Part shown: in pieces, positions 18,384 through 25,765 of the stretch | Layout of the letters: every line of letters begins with the position of its first letter | Position numbering within the stretch: position 1 is the first letter of the stretch | DNA from: Gemmatimonadota bacterium | Lineage (GTDB): Bacteria > Gemmatimonadota > Gemmatimonadetes > Gemmatimonadales > GWC2-71-9 | Direction: 5' to 3' | Assembly: GCA_025350665.1 (NCBI GenBank) | Contig: JANXXJ010000142.1 | Coordinates: forward strand, 1 to 38,984 | DNA length: 38,984 bases | Translations under genes and position numbers: made by a program | Notes under the pieces: model-generated | What the model was told of the DNA's origin: nothing | What the model saw: only the letters and a program-made list of their open reading frames with translations | The model's database searches: none

Positions 18384-18397
18384 ACAACCTAAGTTGT
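18384..18397. promoter_or_regulatory. Small inverted repeat in the metallochaperone/GAF divergent gap
   Basis: ACAAC-CTAA-GTTGT is a perfect 5-base-arm repeat in the 159-base gap between the metallochaperone (start 18303, minus) and the GAF protein (start 18463, plus). Its position suits an operator. The regulator is unknown and the arms are short. Confidence 0.3.
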
Positions 18398-18462
18398 TAC
18401 TATTGAGCGAGTTGACGAGATGCCGCCGAGGCACGGAGTCTGCACCTCAAGACCCGGACAAC

Positions 18463-19953
18463 ATGGCCGCACCCATCCAATCCGCCGGGGACATCCTCGT
18501 TCCCGTCCTCGACCTCGCCTCCGGTCCGCCGGACCCGGTCGCGGTCGCGACGTGGCACATGGCGCTCTCCAACCTGGTCGGCGCCGAGGTCCCCCATCAG
18601 CTCCTCGGCCTGTGGGTCTTCCCGGGGCGGGGCGGCGTGGTGCTTCTCGGACCCGACGGACTGGCCCAGGACCATCTCGCGGTCCCCGAGCCCGATCCGT
18701 TCCTGAGTCAAGACCAGCTGTTCGATCTCGAGGAGACGTTCCGCCGCGCCAAGTACGCCTCCTCCGCCGCCATTCCGATCCGGACCGACGACCGGGACGT
18801 CGGCGTGATCGTCATCGGGACGTTTGAGACCGGCGTCTACGGGCCCGACGCGGCCCGCATGCTCCACCGCCTGGCCGCCCGGCTGGCGCCCTCGCTCACG
18901 ACGTTAGGCAACCAGCTGGCCGCGCCCACGACCGTGACCGATCCGGCGGCCGCCGAGGACAACCTGGCCGCGACGCTGATCGAGATGGCCAACGACGCTC
19001 CCACTGCGCCCGAGCTGGTGCGCCGGCTTTCCGGTCTGATCCACCCGCAGCTCCCCCACGACCGCCTCGAAATCGTCGCGTTCGCCAACGGGAGCCGGGC
19101 CGCGATGCCGCTCTCCGGCCTGTCGGGCCGCCGCCGATGGGGGTCGGCCAGCAATACCTGGGGCGACGTCGCCAAGCTGCTCCTCGAATTCATGGGCACC
19201 GGTCCCACGGCCACAATCGCCAACCTCGGCGCCGAGGCCCCCGGACTCACGTTCCCCGGAGGCACCGGTGGGCCGGCCCGAACCGGCTCGGTCCTCGGCG
19301 CCCGGCTCCAGCTCGGCGATGAGACGATTGGTCTGGTGGTGCTGGGCCATGCGGTCCAGGGACTCTACCGCGACGAGGACGAAGTACTGCTCGCCCAGGT
19401 CGCCAGGACCGTGGCGCCCCGAGTCCAGGTATTCCGGCTCGAGTCCGAGCTCCAGGGCCTCCGGGGCCAGCTCGAAGTGCTGCAGGCCCCGTCGCTCCCG
19501 GTGCTGCGGGCCGCGGAAGCGCTTGCGGGCACGACGCACCTCGGCGAAGCCCTCCACAAGTTCGCGAGCGAGGTTCGCGAACTGGTGCCCCACGACCTGA
19601 TCCGGTTCTATCTCCGGGTGTCGGACGACGAGATGGTGGAATTGGTCCCCGACGCGATCCGTCCCCTGGCCGACCTGCCGCCGTTGCCGGTCACGACCGC
19701 CGGGATGCAGCCCGTTCTCGACGGCGAACGAGCGTGGGCCCTCGCTCACCGGGACGAGGGCGAAGCCATCATCGTGGGACTGTCGGTGGCGGGTCGGGTG
19801 ATCGGCACGATGCTGCTGGGCGGGCCCCATTTCGAAAGCCCTCGCGATGCCGCCGCCGTGGCCCAGCAATTCGCGGCCATCGCGGCACCTCACCTCGAGT
19901 TGCTTCGGCGGAGCGCAATCATCCGCCCGCAGGCCGTGGCCCGCAAAGTCTAG
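18463..19953 (+). CDS. Multi-GAF sensory protein without an output domain
   Basis: This 496-residue protein is built from three GAF-like segments (about 30-150, 165-330, 355-485). Each ends in the typical strand pattern of the fold, for example VGVIVIGTFETGVYGPDAARML, TIGLVVLGHAVQGLYRDED and VIGTMLLGGPHFESPRDAAAV. A short helical linker (about 325-350) separates the last two. There is no kinase, cyclase or DNA-binding domain, so it must act through a partner. The convergent neighbour is a GAF histidine kinase, whose stop codon overlaps this one in a CTAG. The ATG at 18463 was chosen because the fold starts soon after; the ribosome binding site is weak. Ligand is unknown. Confidence 0.75.
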   Translation: MAAPIQSAGDILVPVLDLASGPPDPVAVATWHMALSNLVGAEVPHQLLGLWVFPGRGGVVLLGPDGLAQDHLAVPEPDPFLSQDQLFDLEETFRRAKYASSAAIPIRTDDRDVGVIVIGTFETGVYGPDAARMLHRLAARLAPSLTTLGNQLAAPTTVTDPAAAEDNLAATLIEMANDAPTAPELVRRLSGLIHPQLPHDRLEIVAFANGSRAAMPLSGLSGRRRWGSASNTWGDVAKLLLEFMGTGPTATIANLGAEAPGLTFPGGTGGPARTGSVLGARLQLGDETIGLVVLGHAVQGLYRDEDEVLLAQVARTVAPRVQVFRLESELQGLRGQLEVLQAPSLPVLRAAEALAGTTHLGEALHKFASEVRELVPHDLIRFYLRVSDDEMVELVPDAIRPLADLPPLPVTTAGMQPVLDGERAWALAHRDEGEAIIVGLSVAGRVIGTMLLGGPHFESPRDAAAVAQQFAAIAAPHLELLRRSAIIRPQAVARKV

Positions 19954-21251
19954 GGTTCTCCGGAGACCGGCCCCTCCACCGGCACCGCGAACCAGAAGGC
20001 GCTCCCGTAGCCGGGCAGCGAATCCACCCCGATCATCCCACCGTGCAGTTCGATGAACTGTTTGCAGAGCATCAACCCGAGGCCCGCGCCCTGCTGCCGG
20101 GTTCCCTGATCGAGCTGGCTGAACGCTCGGAATAACTTGGGCAGATCCTCGGCCGCGATACCCGCGCCGGTATCGCGAACGGCAAGCCAGATCGCATCTC
20201 TCGACGTCCGGCCATTGGCTCCGTCCGAAAACGGCATGGCGAGCCGCGCCGCTTTCACCGTGACCGTGCCTTCCGCGTCCGTGAACTTGGCCGCATTCGC
20301 GATCAGGTTGTACAACACCTGGCGAATCTTCTGCTCGTCGGCCGTGATCTCCAGGGAATCCGGAACGAGGTCGACCGTACAGCGCTGATTCTTCCGGGTC
20401 CTGAGGCTCTCGGTGTCCTGGACCGCCGCCTCGATCAGATCACGAAGATCGAAACGGGATCGGCGGAGCGCCATCCGTCCGGCCTCGACCCGGGCCGCAT
20501 CGACGAACGACGTGGCCACGTCGAGCAGGTGGCGGCCGTTCCGGGCAATCGACTGGAGGTAGTCCCGGTCGGCCTCGCGCGCGCCGGGATCGCTTTCGAG
20601 CAGCTCGGCGAAGCCGATGATCGCGTTGAGCGGGGTCCGGAATTCGTGGGACATCTGGGCCAGGAGCTGGCTCCGCAGCGTGGCGGTCTCCACCAGTTCG
20701 CGATTGGTCTGCTCCAGGGCCCGGTCGCCCTGGCGGGTGTTGTCCATCAGCTCGAGGCGGTCCAGCCCGACGGTCACCAGCTCCGCCGCGAGCCCGAGCA
20801 GCGCCAGATCGTCCGGGCGGAACGGATCGCGCGCCGCCGGCGCGTAGACGGCAAGGGCGCCGACCATTTCGCCGCGGACCCGGACCGGCACCGCGGCCGC
20901 CCGCTCGAACTCGGCCTCGATCCCCGGCATCCGGCAGTTTCGCGAATCGAGCGAGAAGCGGTTGGAGACCACGCCGGTTCCCTCGGCCACCGCCGTGCCG
21001 AGGAATGAGCCCTCGATCGGCAGGAGCCGGCCACGCGCATCGGCCAGTGGCCCTGTCGCGGCCACAATTTCGAGGCTTCGGCCTTCGCCCGAGCGAACCG
21101 CGATCGTGGCGACCTCGGCCTCCATGAGTTCGGTCACCATCACGGAAGCGTCGGCAAAGAGCTCGCCCCGATCCCGGGCGTCGAGCAGCCGCCGCGAGAA
21201 TTCCCGCAGCCGGCCAAGCTCGCGCTCCCGGGCCCAGATGCCGTCGGTCAT
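19950..21251 (-). CDS. GAF-domain sensor histidine kinase
   Basis: This 433-residue soluble kinase has an N-terminal helix rich in Arg and Glu, then a GAF domain (about 20-170, with VPVRVRGEMVGALAVYAP). The HisKA dimerisation box QMSHEFRTPLNAIIGFAELL carries the phospho-His near residue 199. The HATPase domain shows N box NLIANAAKFT, G1 DTGAGI, F box and G2 GAGLGL. No membrane segment is present, so it senses a cytoplasmic signal. No response regulator is adjacent. The ATG lies four bases after the stop of the SDR gene, so the two form an operon. Its stop (TAG, 19952-19950) interlocks with the stop of the convergent multi-GAF gene. Confidence 0.9.
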   Translation of the reverse strand: MTDGIWARERELGRLREFSRRLLDARDRGELFADASVMVTELMEAEVATIAVRSGEGRSLEIVAATGPLADARGRLLPIEGSFLGTAVAEGTGVVSNRFSLDSRNCRMPGIEAEFERAAAVPVRVRGEMVGALAVYAPAARDPFRPDDLALLGLAAELVTVGLDRLELMDNTRQGDRALEQTNRELVETATLRSQLLAQMSHEFRTPLNAIIGFAELLESDPGAREADRDYLQSIARNGRHLLDVATSFVDAARVEAGRMALRRSRFDLRDLIEAAVQDTESLRTRKNQRCTVDLVPDSLEITADEQKIRQVLYNLIANAAKFTDAEGTVTVKAARLAMPFSDGANGRTSRDAIWLAVRDTGAGIAAEDLPKLFRAFSQLDQGTRQQGAGLGLMLCKQFIELHGGMIGVDSLPGYGSAFWFAVPVEGPVSGEP

Positions 21252-21255
21252 CGGT

Positions 21256-21963
21256 TCAGGGGTTGGCCGGCCGGAGCTCGATCTCGTTGACCATCGCGCG
21301 GGCGGGCAGCGCGAGCGCGCCCACGATCGTCGCCGCCACATCCTCTGGCTTGAGGATCCGGTCCCAGTTGGGCGAGAATTGCGGCGAATTCCGCATCAGC
21401 GGTGTGTCCACGCTCCCGGGACAGACGGCGATCACCCGGATACCCTCCTTGCGGACTTCGAGCATCAGCGACCGGCTGAACCCCATCACGGCGTGCTTCG
21501 AGGCGCTGTAGGCGGCGGCGTTCTGGACCCCGTGCTTGCCCGCGATGCTCGCAATGTTCACGATGTCACCGCGGCCCCGCTGCCGCATGGCGGGCAGAAC
21601 GCCATGGGTGACCAGATAGAGGCTTCGGACATTGGTCGCGAAGGTCCGGTCCCACTCTTCGAGCGTCATCTCGGCGAACGGCTTGGCAATCGCGATCCCG
21701 GCGTTGTTGACCAGAACATCGGGGGTGCCCAGACGGGCCGAGACGTGCTCGAGCATGGCCCGGACCTGCTCGGGCGAGGAGACATCGGCCGGGAACCCCG
21801 TGGCGGTGATGCCGAGTCCGCTGAGTTCGGCTTCGAGGGCGGTCACCTTGGCCGCGGTTCGGGCGGTGACCCCGACGGCGTAGCCGGCCTTGCCCAGCGC
21901 AAGCGCCGTGGCCCGGCCGATCCCTTCAGTGGCGCCGGTGACCAGCGCAACGAGTTGAGTCAT
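21256..21963 (-). CDS. Short-chain dehydrogenase/reductase (FabG-like)
   Basis: This 235-residue cytoplasmic SDR has cofactor motif TGATEGIG near residue 9, VLVNNAG, catalytic Ser in NIASIAGKHG, YSASK and the CPGSVDTP loop. It reduces or oxidises a carbonyl or alcohol with NAD(P); substrate is unknown. Length and motifs match 3-ketoacyl reductase-like members. It is the first gene of a two-gene operon with the GAF kinase and starts divergently from the exporter, with 73 bases between the two ATGs. Confidence 0.9.
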   Translation of the reverse strand: MTQLVALVTGATEGIGRATALALGKAGYAVGVTARTAAKVTALEAELSGLGITATGFPADVSSPEQVRAMLEHVSARLGTPDVLVNNAGIAIAKPFAEMTLEEWDRTFATNVRSLYLVTHGVLPAMRQRGRGDIVNIASIAGKHGVQNAAAYSASKHAVMGFSRSLMLEVRKEGIRVIAVCPGSVDTPLMRNSPQFSPNWDRILKPEDVAATIVGALALPARAMVNEIELRPANP

Positions 21964-22036
21964 GGCGGAAATCTGCCGGGCTTCCGCCCCCGGCGAAAGG
22001 CGCCCAGGCGGTTTCCCCGACTATTATTGCCGAGCC

Positions 22037-23263
22037 ATGACGCCCAACCCTCGTTTCGACCGGACCACCGACGACCGGATCCCCTTCGTGCTGACCCTGG
22101 CGAGCGGCTTCCACGAATCTGGCTACGCCACCCACCGGCTTGAGCAGGCGCTGGACGACACCACCACGCGATTGGGCCTTGACGGCCAGTTCTTCTCGAC
22201 CCCGACCTCGATTTTCGCCTCGTTCGGGACCGATCACAACCAGCAGACGTTCATGATCCGGACCACGCCGCGGCCCCCCAACCTCGGCCGCCTGGTCCGG
22301 GTGACCGAAATCGCCCGCGCCGTGCTTCGAGGGGAGACGACTCCGGGCGAGGGGACGGCGATGCTCGTGGCGCTGGTCAGTCTGCCGGATGAAATCGAAC
22401 TGGGCCGGATCGCCGGATTCGGCCTGGCCTCCGGTACCGCGGCGCGATTTCTGGGCGGCGCCGGCCCCGAAATGGCTACGGCCGCCATGGCGGGACTGCT
22501 GACCGGGTTCCTGGCCCTGGCGGTTCGGAAAGCGCCTAACGCCGGACGGGTATTCGAACTGGCCGGCGCCACGCTCTGTTCCCTGGTGGTCGCGGTCCTC
22601 GGCGCCTGGTTCCCCGGGTTCTCGGTGCCGATCGCCACTCTCGCCGGTCTGATCGTGCTGATTCCGGGCCTTACCCTGACAACCGCGATCACCGAGATCG
22701 CCATGGAGCACCTCACCGCCGGTACCACCCGGATGGCCGGCGCGTTCATGACCTTCATCGGGATCGGATTCGGCGTGGCGCTCGGCACCCGAATCGCCGT
22801 GGCGCTGGTCGGGGCCGCGCCGGCCCACCACCCGGCGCCGATGCCCGACTGGACCAACTGGGCGGCCCTGCTGGGCAGCGCCATTGCGTTCGCGATCCTG
22901 CTCCGGGCCGATGAACGGGATTTCGGCTGGATCGCCGTGGCCGCCGCGGTGGCGTTCCTCGCCACCCGGGCCGGCACCCACCTCCTCAGTCCGGAACTCG
23001 GCGTCTTCGTGGGTTCGCTGGTCATCGGGCTCGGCAGCAATCTCTTCAACCGCCTTACGTCACGGCCGGCATTGGTGACGCTGGTGCCCGGACTCCTGAC
23101 TCTGGTCCCGGGCAGCGTCGGCTTCCGGAGTATCACCGCCTTGCTCGAGAATCAGATTGTCGCCGGGATCGACACCGCGTTTACGATGATCCTTACGGCC
23201 GTGTCGCTGGTCGCCGGGCTCCTCACCGCGACGGCCATCTTCCCGGAACGCCGGCTCGGCTGA
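22037..23263 (+). CDS. thrE: ThrE-type threonine/serine exporter
   Basis: This 408-residue protein combines both ThrE halves. The N-terminal domain has the conserved GFHESGYATHRLEQAL (helical, nucleotide-like fold) and a TSIFASFG segment. A membrane part of about ten helices follows, including IPGLTLTTAITEIAMEHLTAG, the family motif, and LVTLVPGLLTLVPGS later. ThrE proteins export threonine and serine by proton antiport. The single-chain form is complete here, unlike the split YjjP/YjjB pair. A TATTAT box at 22022-22027 lies nine bases before the ATG at 22037 and no ribosome binding site is visible, which suggests a nearly leaderless transcript. Confidence 0.85.
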   Translation: MTPNPRFDRTTDDRIPFVLTLASGFHESGYATHRLEQALDDTTTRLGLDGQFFSTPTSIFASFGTDHNQQTFMIRTTPRPPNLGRLVRVTEIARAVLRGETTPGEGTAMLVALVSLPDEIELGRIAGFGLASGTAARFLGGAGPEMATAAMAGLLTGFLALAVRKAPNAGRVFELAGATLCSLVVAVLGAWFPGFSVPIATLAGLIVLIPGLTLTTAITEIAMEHLTAGTTRMAGAFMTFIGIGFGVALGTRIAVALVGAAPAHHPAPMPDWTNWAALLGSAIAFAILLRADERDFGWIAVAAAVAFLATRAGTHLLSPELGVFVGSLVIGLGSNLFNRLTSRPALVTLVPGLLTLVPGSVGFRSITALLENQIVAGIDTAFTMILTAVSLVAGLLTATAIFPERRLG

Positions 23264-23284
23264 CCGCGGGGCCAGGGCCGGTTG

Positions 23285-23304
23285 GGGCGGGCGTAAGCCC
23301 GCCC
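23285..23304 (+). terminator. Hairpin after the exporter gene
   Basis: GGGCGGGC (23285-23292) pairs perfectly with GCCCGCCC (23297-23304) around a GTAA tetraloop, 21 bases after the exporter stop. There is no T run. The remaining gap up to 23520 shows no gene that I can support. Confidence 0.55.
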
Positions 23305-23520
23305 GACGCGATTCGCCCGGACGAGATCCGGCCCGCCGAATTCGGCGACGACGAGGAGCCGCGTCGACGAGGATTCGCGCCAACCAGGAGTCTTGCATTC
23401 TGACGGCCGGGGATCGGCCTGGGTGCCATTCCCGTCATGCCATGGCCCTGAATCGATCCACGCCCCGGCCGGTCACGCAGCCGATTGCAGCGATCGGGCC
23501 GATTCGAGCCATGCCGGATC

Positions 23521-23535
23521 TGGCACCCGGATTGC
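23521..23535 (+). promoter_or_regulatory. Perfect -24/-12 (sigma-54) promoter consensus
   Basis: TGGCAC-N5-TTGC matches the sigma-54 consensus at every defined base, with GG and GC separated by exactly ten. The predicted start of transcription falls at about 23547, just before the ATG at 23549, so the message would be leaderless or use a later start. By base composition, well under one such perfect match is expected in a window this size. Confidence 0.5.
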
Positions 23536-23548
23536 CCTCTGGAACTGC

Positions 23549-24142
23549 ATGGCAATCACCCTGGGTCTGTTGCTGCAGTTGACGGTCGCACTCGCCGCGC
23601 CCGGTCCCGATTCGGGCGCGGTGCGGGCGCCGCTTCGGACGCTCGATTTCCCGCGGTGGGAAGCGACCCGGCTGACCGCCTTGATGAACGACACCACTCG
23701 CCGCCGGAAGATCCCCGCCATCGAGTACAGCGACGGCTACCACGACCGGCTCAAGGTCCACAAGATCCTGAGTTTTGCCATGATCCCGCTGTTCGTGGGA
23801 TCGGCGGTCACCGGGTTCCAGCTCCGCAACAAGCGCGACGCGGCGCCGCAGTGGGCCCGCGATCTCCACGGCCCGTTCGCCGGCGGCACCGCGGTGCTCT
23901 TCGGCATGAACTCACTGACAGGGATCTGGAATCTGTGGGAGGGCCGGAAGGATCCGGCGGGACGAACCCGGCGACTGATCCACAGCGCCATGTTTCTGGC
24001 GGCCGGCGCCGGCTTCGTCTACGTCACCGCGGTCGGCGACAACATCCACACGGTAGGAAAGCCGAACCACTGGCACCGCGACATCGCGCTCGGATCGATG
24101 ACATTGTCGCTGGTGAGCTGGTCGATCATGCTCTTTCGTTAG
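23549..24142 (+). CDS. Four-helix membrane protein, cytochrome b561-like
   Basis: This 197-residue protein has a hydrophobic N-terminal signal (MAITLGLLLQLTVALAAPG), a polar periplasmic stretch, then four membrane segments. Histidines sit at matching places: His71 (KVHKILSFAMIPLF), His107 (DLHGPFAGG), His145 (RLIHSAMFLAAGAG) and His176 (HWHRDIALGS). Four helices with one His each is the pattern of di-haem b561-type proteins, so haem binding and electron transfer are plausible; this is inference. The ATG at 23549 was chosen because it gives the signal peptide. A perfect sigma-54 site is directly upstream. It converges on TPR protein B with only three bases between the stops. Confidence 0.65.
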   Translation: MAITLGLLLQLTVALAAPGPDSGAVRAPLRTLDFPRWEATRLTALMNDTTRRRKIPAIEYSDGYHDRLKVHKILSFAMIPLFVGSAVTGFQLRNKRDAAPQWARDLHGPFAGGTAVLFGMNSLTGIWNLWEGRKDPAGRTRRLIHSAMFLAAGAGFVYVTAVGDNIHTVGKPNHWHRDIALGSMTLSLVSWSIMLFR

Positions 24143-24145
24143 GCG

Positions 24146-25114
24146 TCACTCCCCCAAAAGGCGGTCCACGTAGAGGGTAGCGCCGAGGTCGTTGAACACC
24201 CGTTCGGCCTCGGCGCGAAATCGGACCGCGTCCACGGCACGCCCGAGTCGGGCAGAGGCCCGGAATGCGATCGCGGCGCACTCCCCGCCGAGGAGCGCAC
24301 TGCCGTGTCGCTCAGCCACGGCCCGGGCAGCCAGCGCCAGATCCACCGCCTGATCCGGCGCACCGTGCCGCAACGCCAGTTCGGCCCGGACCCGGCCGGC
24401 CTCGGCCCCACCGAGTTCGTCGCCGGCCTCGCGAGCCAGCCGCTCGGCGCGATCGAGTGATTCCGCCGCCAGCGCAAATTCCCGGCGTTCCAGCAGCGTC
24501 TCGGCCCGACCGGTCATCATCAGAGCCAGCAGCACGGGATCCCCGACCACTTCGGCATGACGGACCGCGTCGGCGCTGAAATCATCCGCGCCGGCAACAT
24601 CTCCATCCAGCCGGCAGGTGATGGCGAGGTTGTGGCAGGTCTCGGCGATGAACCGCCGATCGGCGAGCCGCTGATAGGCCAGCAGCGCCTCGCGGTACCC
24701 GCTCCGGGCTTCGTCCACTCTGCCCGTCATGTGCAGCACGGACGCGAGGTTGTTGGACACCCGGGCCACAAAGAGGGTGTCGCCAACGGCCCGGCTCAAC
24801 TCCAGCGCCCGGCCCCAGTAGTCGGCCGCCTCGGTGAGTAAGCCGCGTTCGAACATGATGGCGCCGAGCAGGTTCAGGGCCTTGAGCCGGCCGTCGTCGT
24901 CCGCCCGGGCGCGGAAGGTGGCCAGGGCCGACTCCGCCAAGGGCTGGCTGTCGCTCAGGCGACCGAGCCGGGTGGCCGCGGTCGCCACGGCGAGGGTCAC
25001 GCCGGGATCGGCGTCACCGCCCACGGGGGCCCGGTCGAGCACGTCCTGATAGCGCCCCTGCGCGAGCAACTCGCGGAGCGTCAGGACGAGATCGGGATCG
25101 GGCGTGAAAATCAC
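24146..25114 (-). CDS. TPR protein B (sigma-54 locus)
   Basis: This 322-residue soluble protein is made of TPR-like helix pairs throughout (AADYWGRALELSRAVGDTL; GYREALLAYQRLADRRF; AAESLDRAERLAREAGDE). It has no signal, membrane segment or other domain. It is a paralogue of TPR protein A (28168-29175): both share VSNNL/VTNNL, CHNLAIT/LHNLNIT, EAGRVRAELAL/NAGRIRAVLAL and GGECAAIAF/AAECTAVMA at corresponding places. The GTG start is 12 bases after the stop of lipoprotein B, so it is the last gene of the four-gene operon that also holds the sigma-54 activator. A cytoplasmic scaffold or regulator role is likely; the partner is unknown. Confidence 0.8.
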   Translation of the reverse strand: MIFTPDPDLVLTLRELLAQGRYQDVLDRAPVGGDADPGVTLAVATAATRLGRLSDSQPLAESALATFRARADDDGRLKALNLLGAIMFERGLLTEAADYWGRALELSRAVGDTLFVARVSNNLASVLHMTGRVDEARSGYREALLAYQRLADRRFIAETCHNLAITCRLDGDVAGADDFSADAVRHAEVVGDPVLLALMMTGRAETLLERREFALAAESLDRAERLAREAGDELGGAEAGRVRAELALRHGAPDQAVDLALAARAVAERHGSALLGGECAAIAFRASARLGRAVDAVRFRAEAERVFNDLGATLYVDRLLGE

Positions 25115-25126
25115 GCGGCCATTGCC

Positions 25127-25747
25127 TCAGTACGAGATCGCGTAGCGGCTGAAGGACGTCAGCTGGGCTTTGAGTTCACTGCTGCTGTCGATCTTGACGG
25201 TTCCGATCTTGACGTAAACCTCGCCCGGATTTTCCTGTCGCCAGATCGCCAGTTTCTGCTGCGCGGCCGTGTCGCTCGCGTCGATCTTGCCGTCATTGTT
25301 GAAGTCGGTGACGCCGAGATACTCGAGCGACAGTTCAGCCGGATCCTTGCTGGTGAACTTGATGCCGGACGGTGTCAGCTGGACCTGGCAGTCCCGGGGC
25401 CCGGTCATCCTCATCACGATCAGGACCGAATCGTTGGCCGCAAACGGACTCCCGTCGGGCCGGGCCAGCAACGAACCCTTCTTGATCCGGATCCGGGCGA
25501 ACTTTTCACCCCGACCACCGCCGGGGGCCTGGAAGTAGATGATACCTTCGGCGTCGTCGGTCGTCCGGGCGTAAAACGACACGGAATCGTTGTAGACCGG
25601 CGTGGACGGGGAGAGCTGGACGATCTCGAACGAGGTGGCCGGCCGCTCGGTCCCGTCGGGGTTCGGATCGGTCCCGGAATCACCGCACGCAAGCGTGAGG
25701 CCGGCCGCGAGCAGCGCCAGGGTGAGTCGGAATCGGGTCAGGGGCAT
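25127..25747 (-). CDS. Lipoprotein B with an EF-hand/dockerin-like calcium loop
   Basis: This 206-residue protein has signal peptide and lipobox LTLAC (Cys21). The body is a beta-rich domain (about 40-145) related to lipoprotein A: QVQLTPSGIKF here against QVELLPHGTQF there, and both end in a near-identical tail (FSRYAISY here, FSTYAVAY there). Between the shared parts it carries a perfect 12-residue EF-hand-type loop, D-x-N-x-D-G-x-I-D-x-x-D at 148-159, as in dockerin repeats; only one copy is present. Calcium binding is therefore likely. It lies 18 bases after the activator gene and 12 before TPR protein B, in one operon. Its partner and purpose are unknown. Confidence 0.8.
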   Translation of the reverse strand: MPLTRFRLTLALLAAGLTLACGDSGTDPNPDGTERPATSFEIVQLSPSTPVYNDSVSFYARTTDDAEGIIYFQAPGGGRGEKFARIRIKKGSLLARPDGSPFAANDSVLIVMRMTGPRDCQVQLTPSGIKFTSKDPAELSLEYLGVTDFNNDGKIDASDTAAQQKLAIWRQENPGEVYVKIGTVKIDSSSELKAQLTSFSRYAISY

Positions 25748-25765
25748 CGGTTCACGTTCCTGTTG

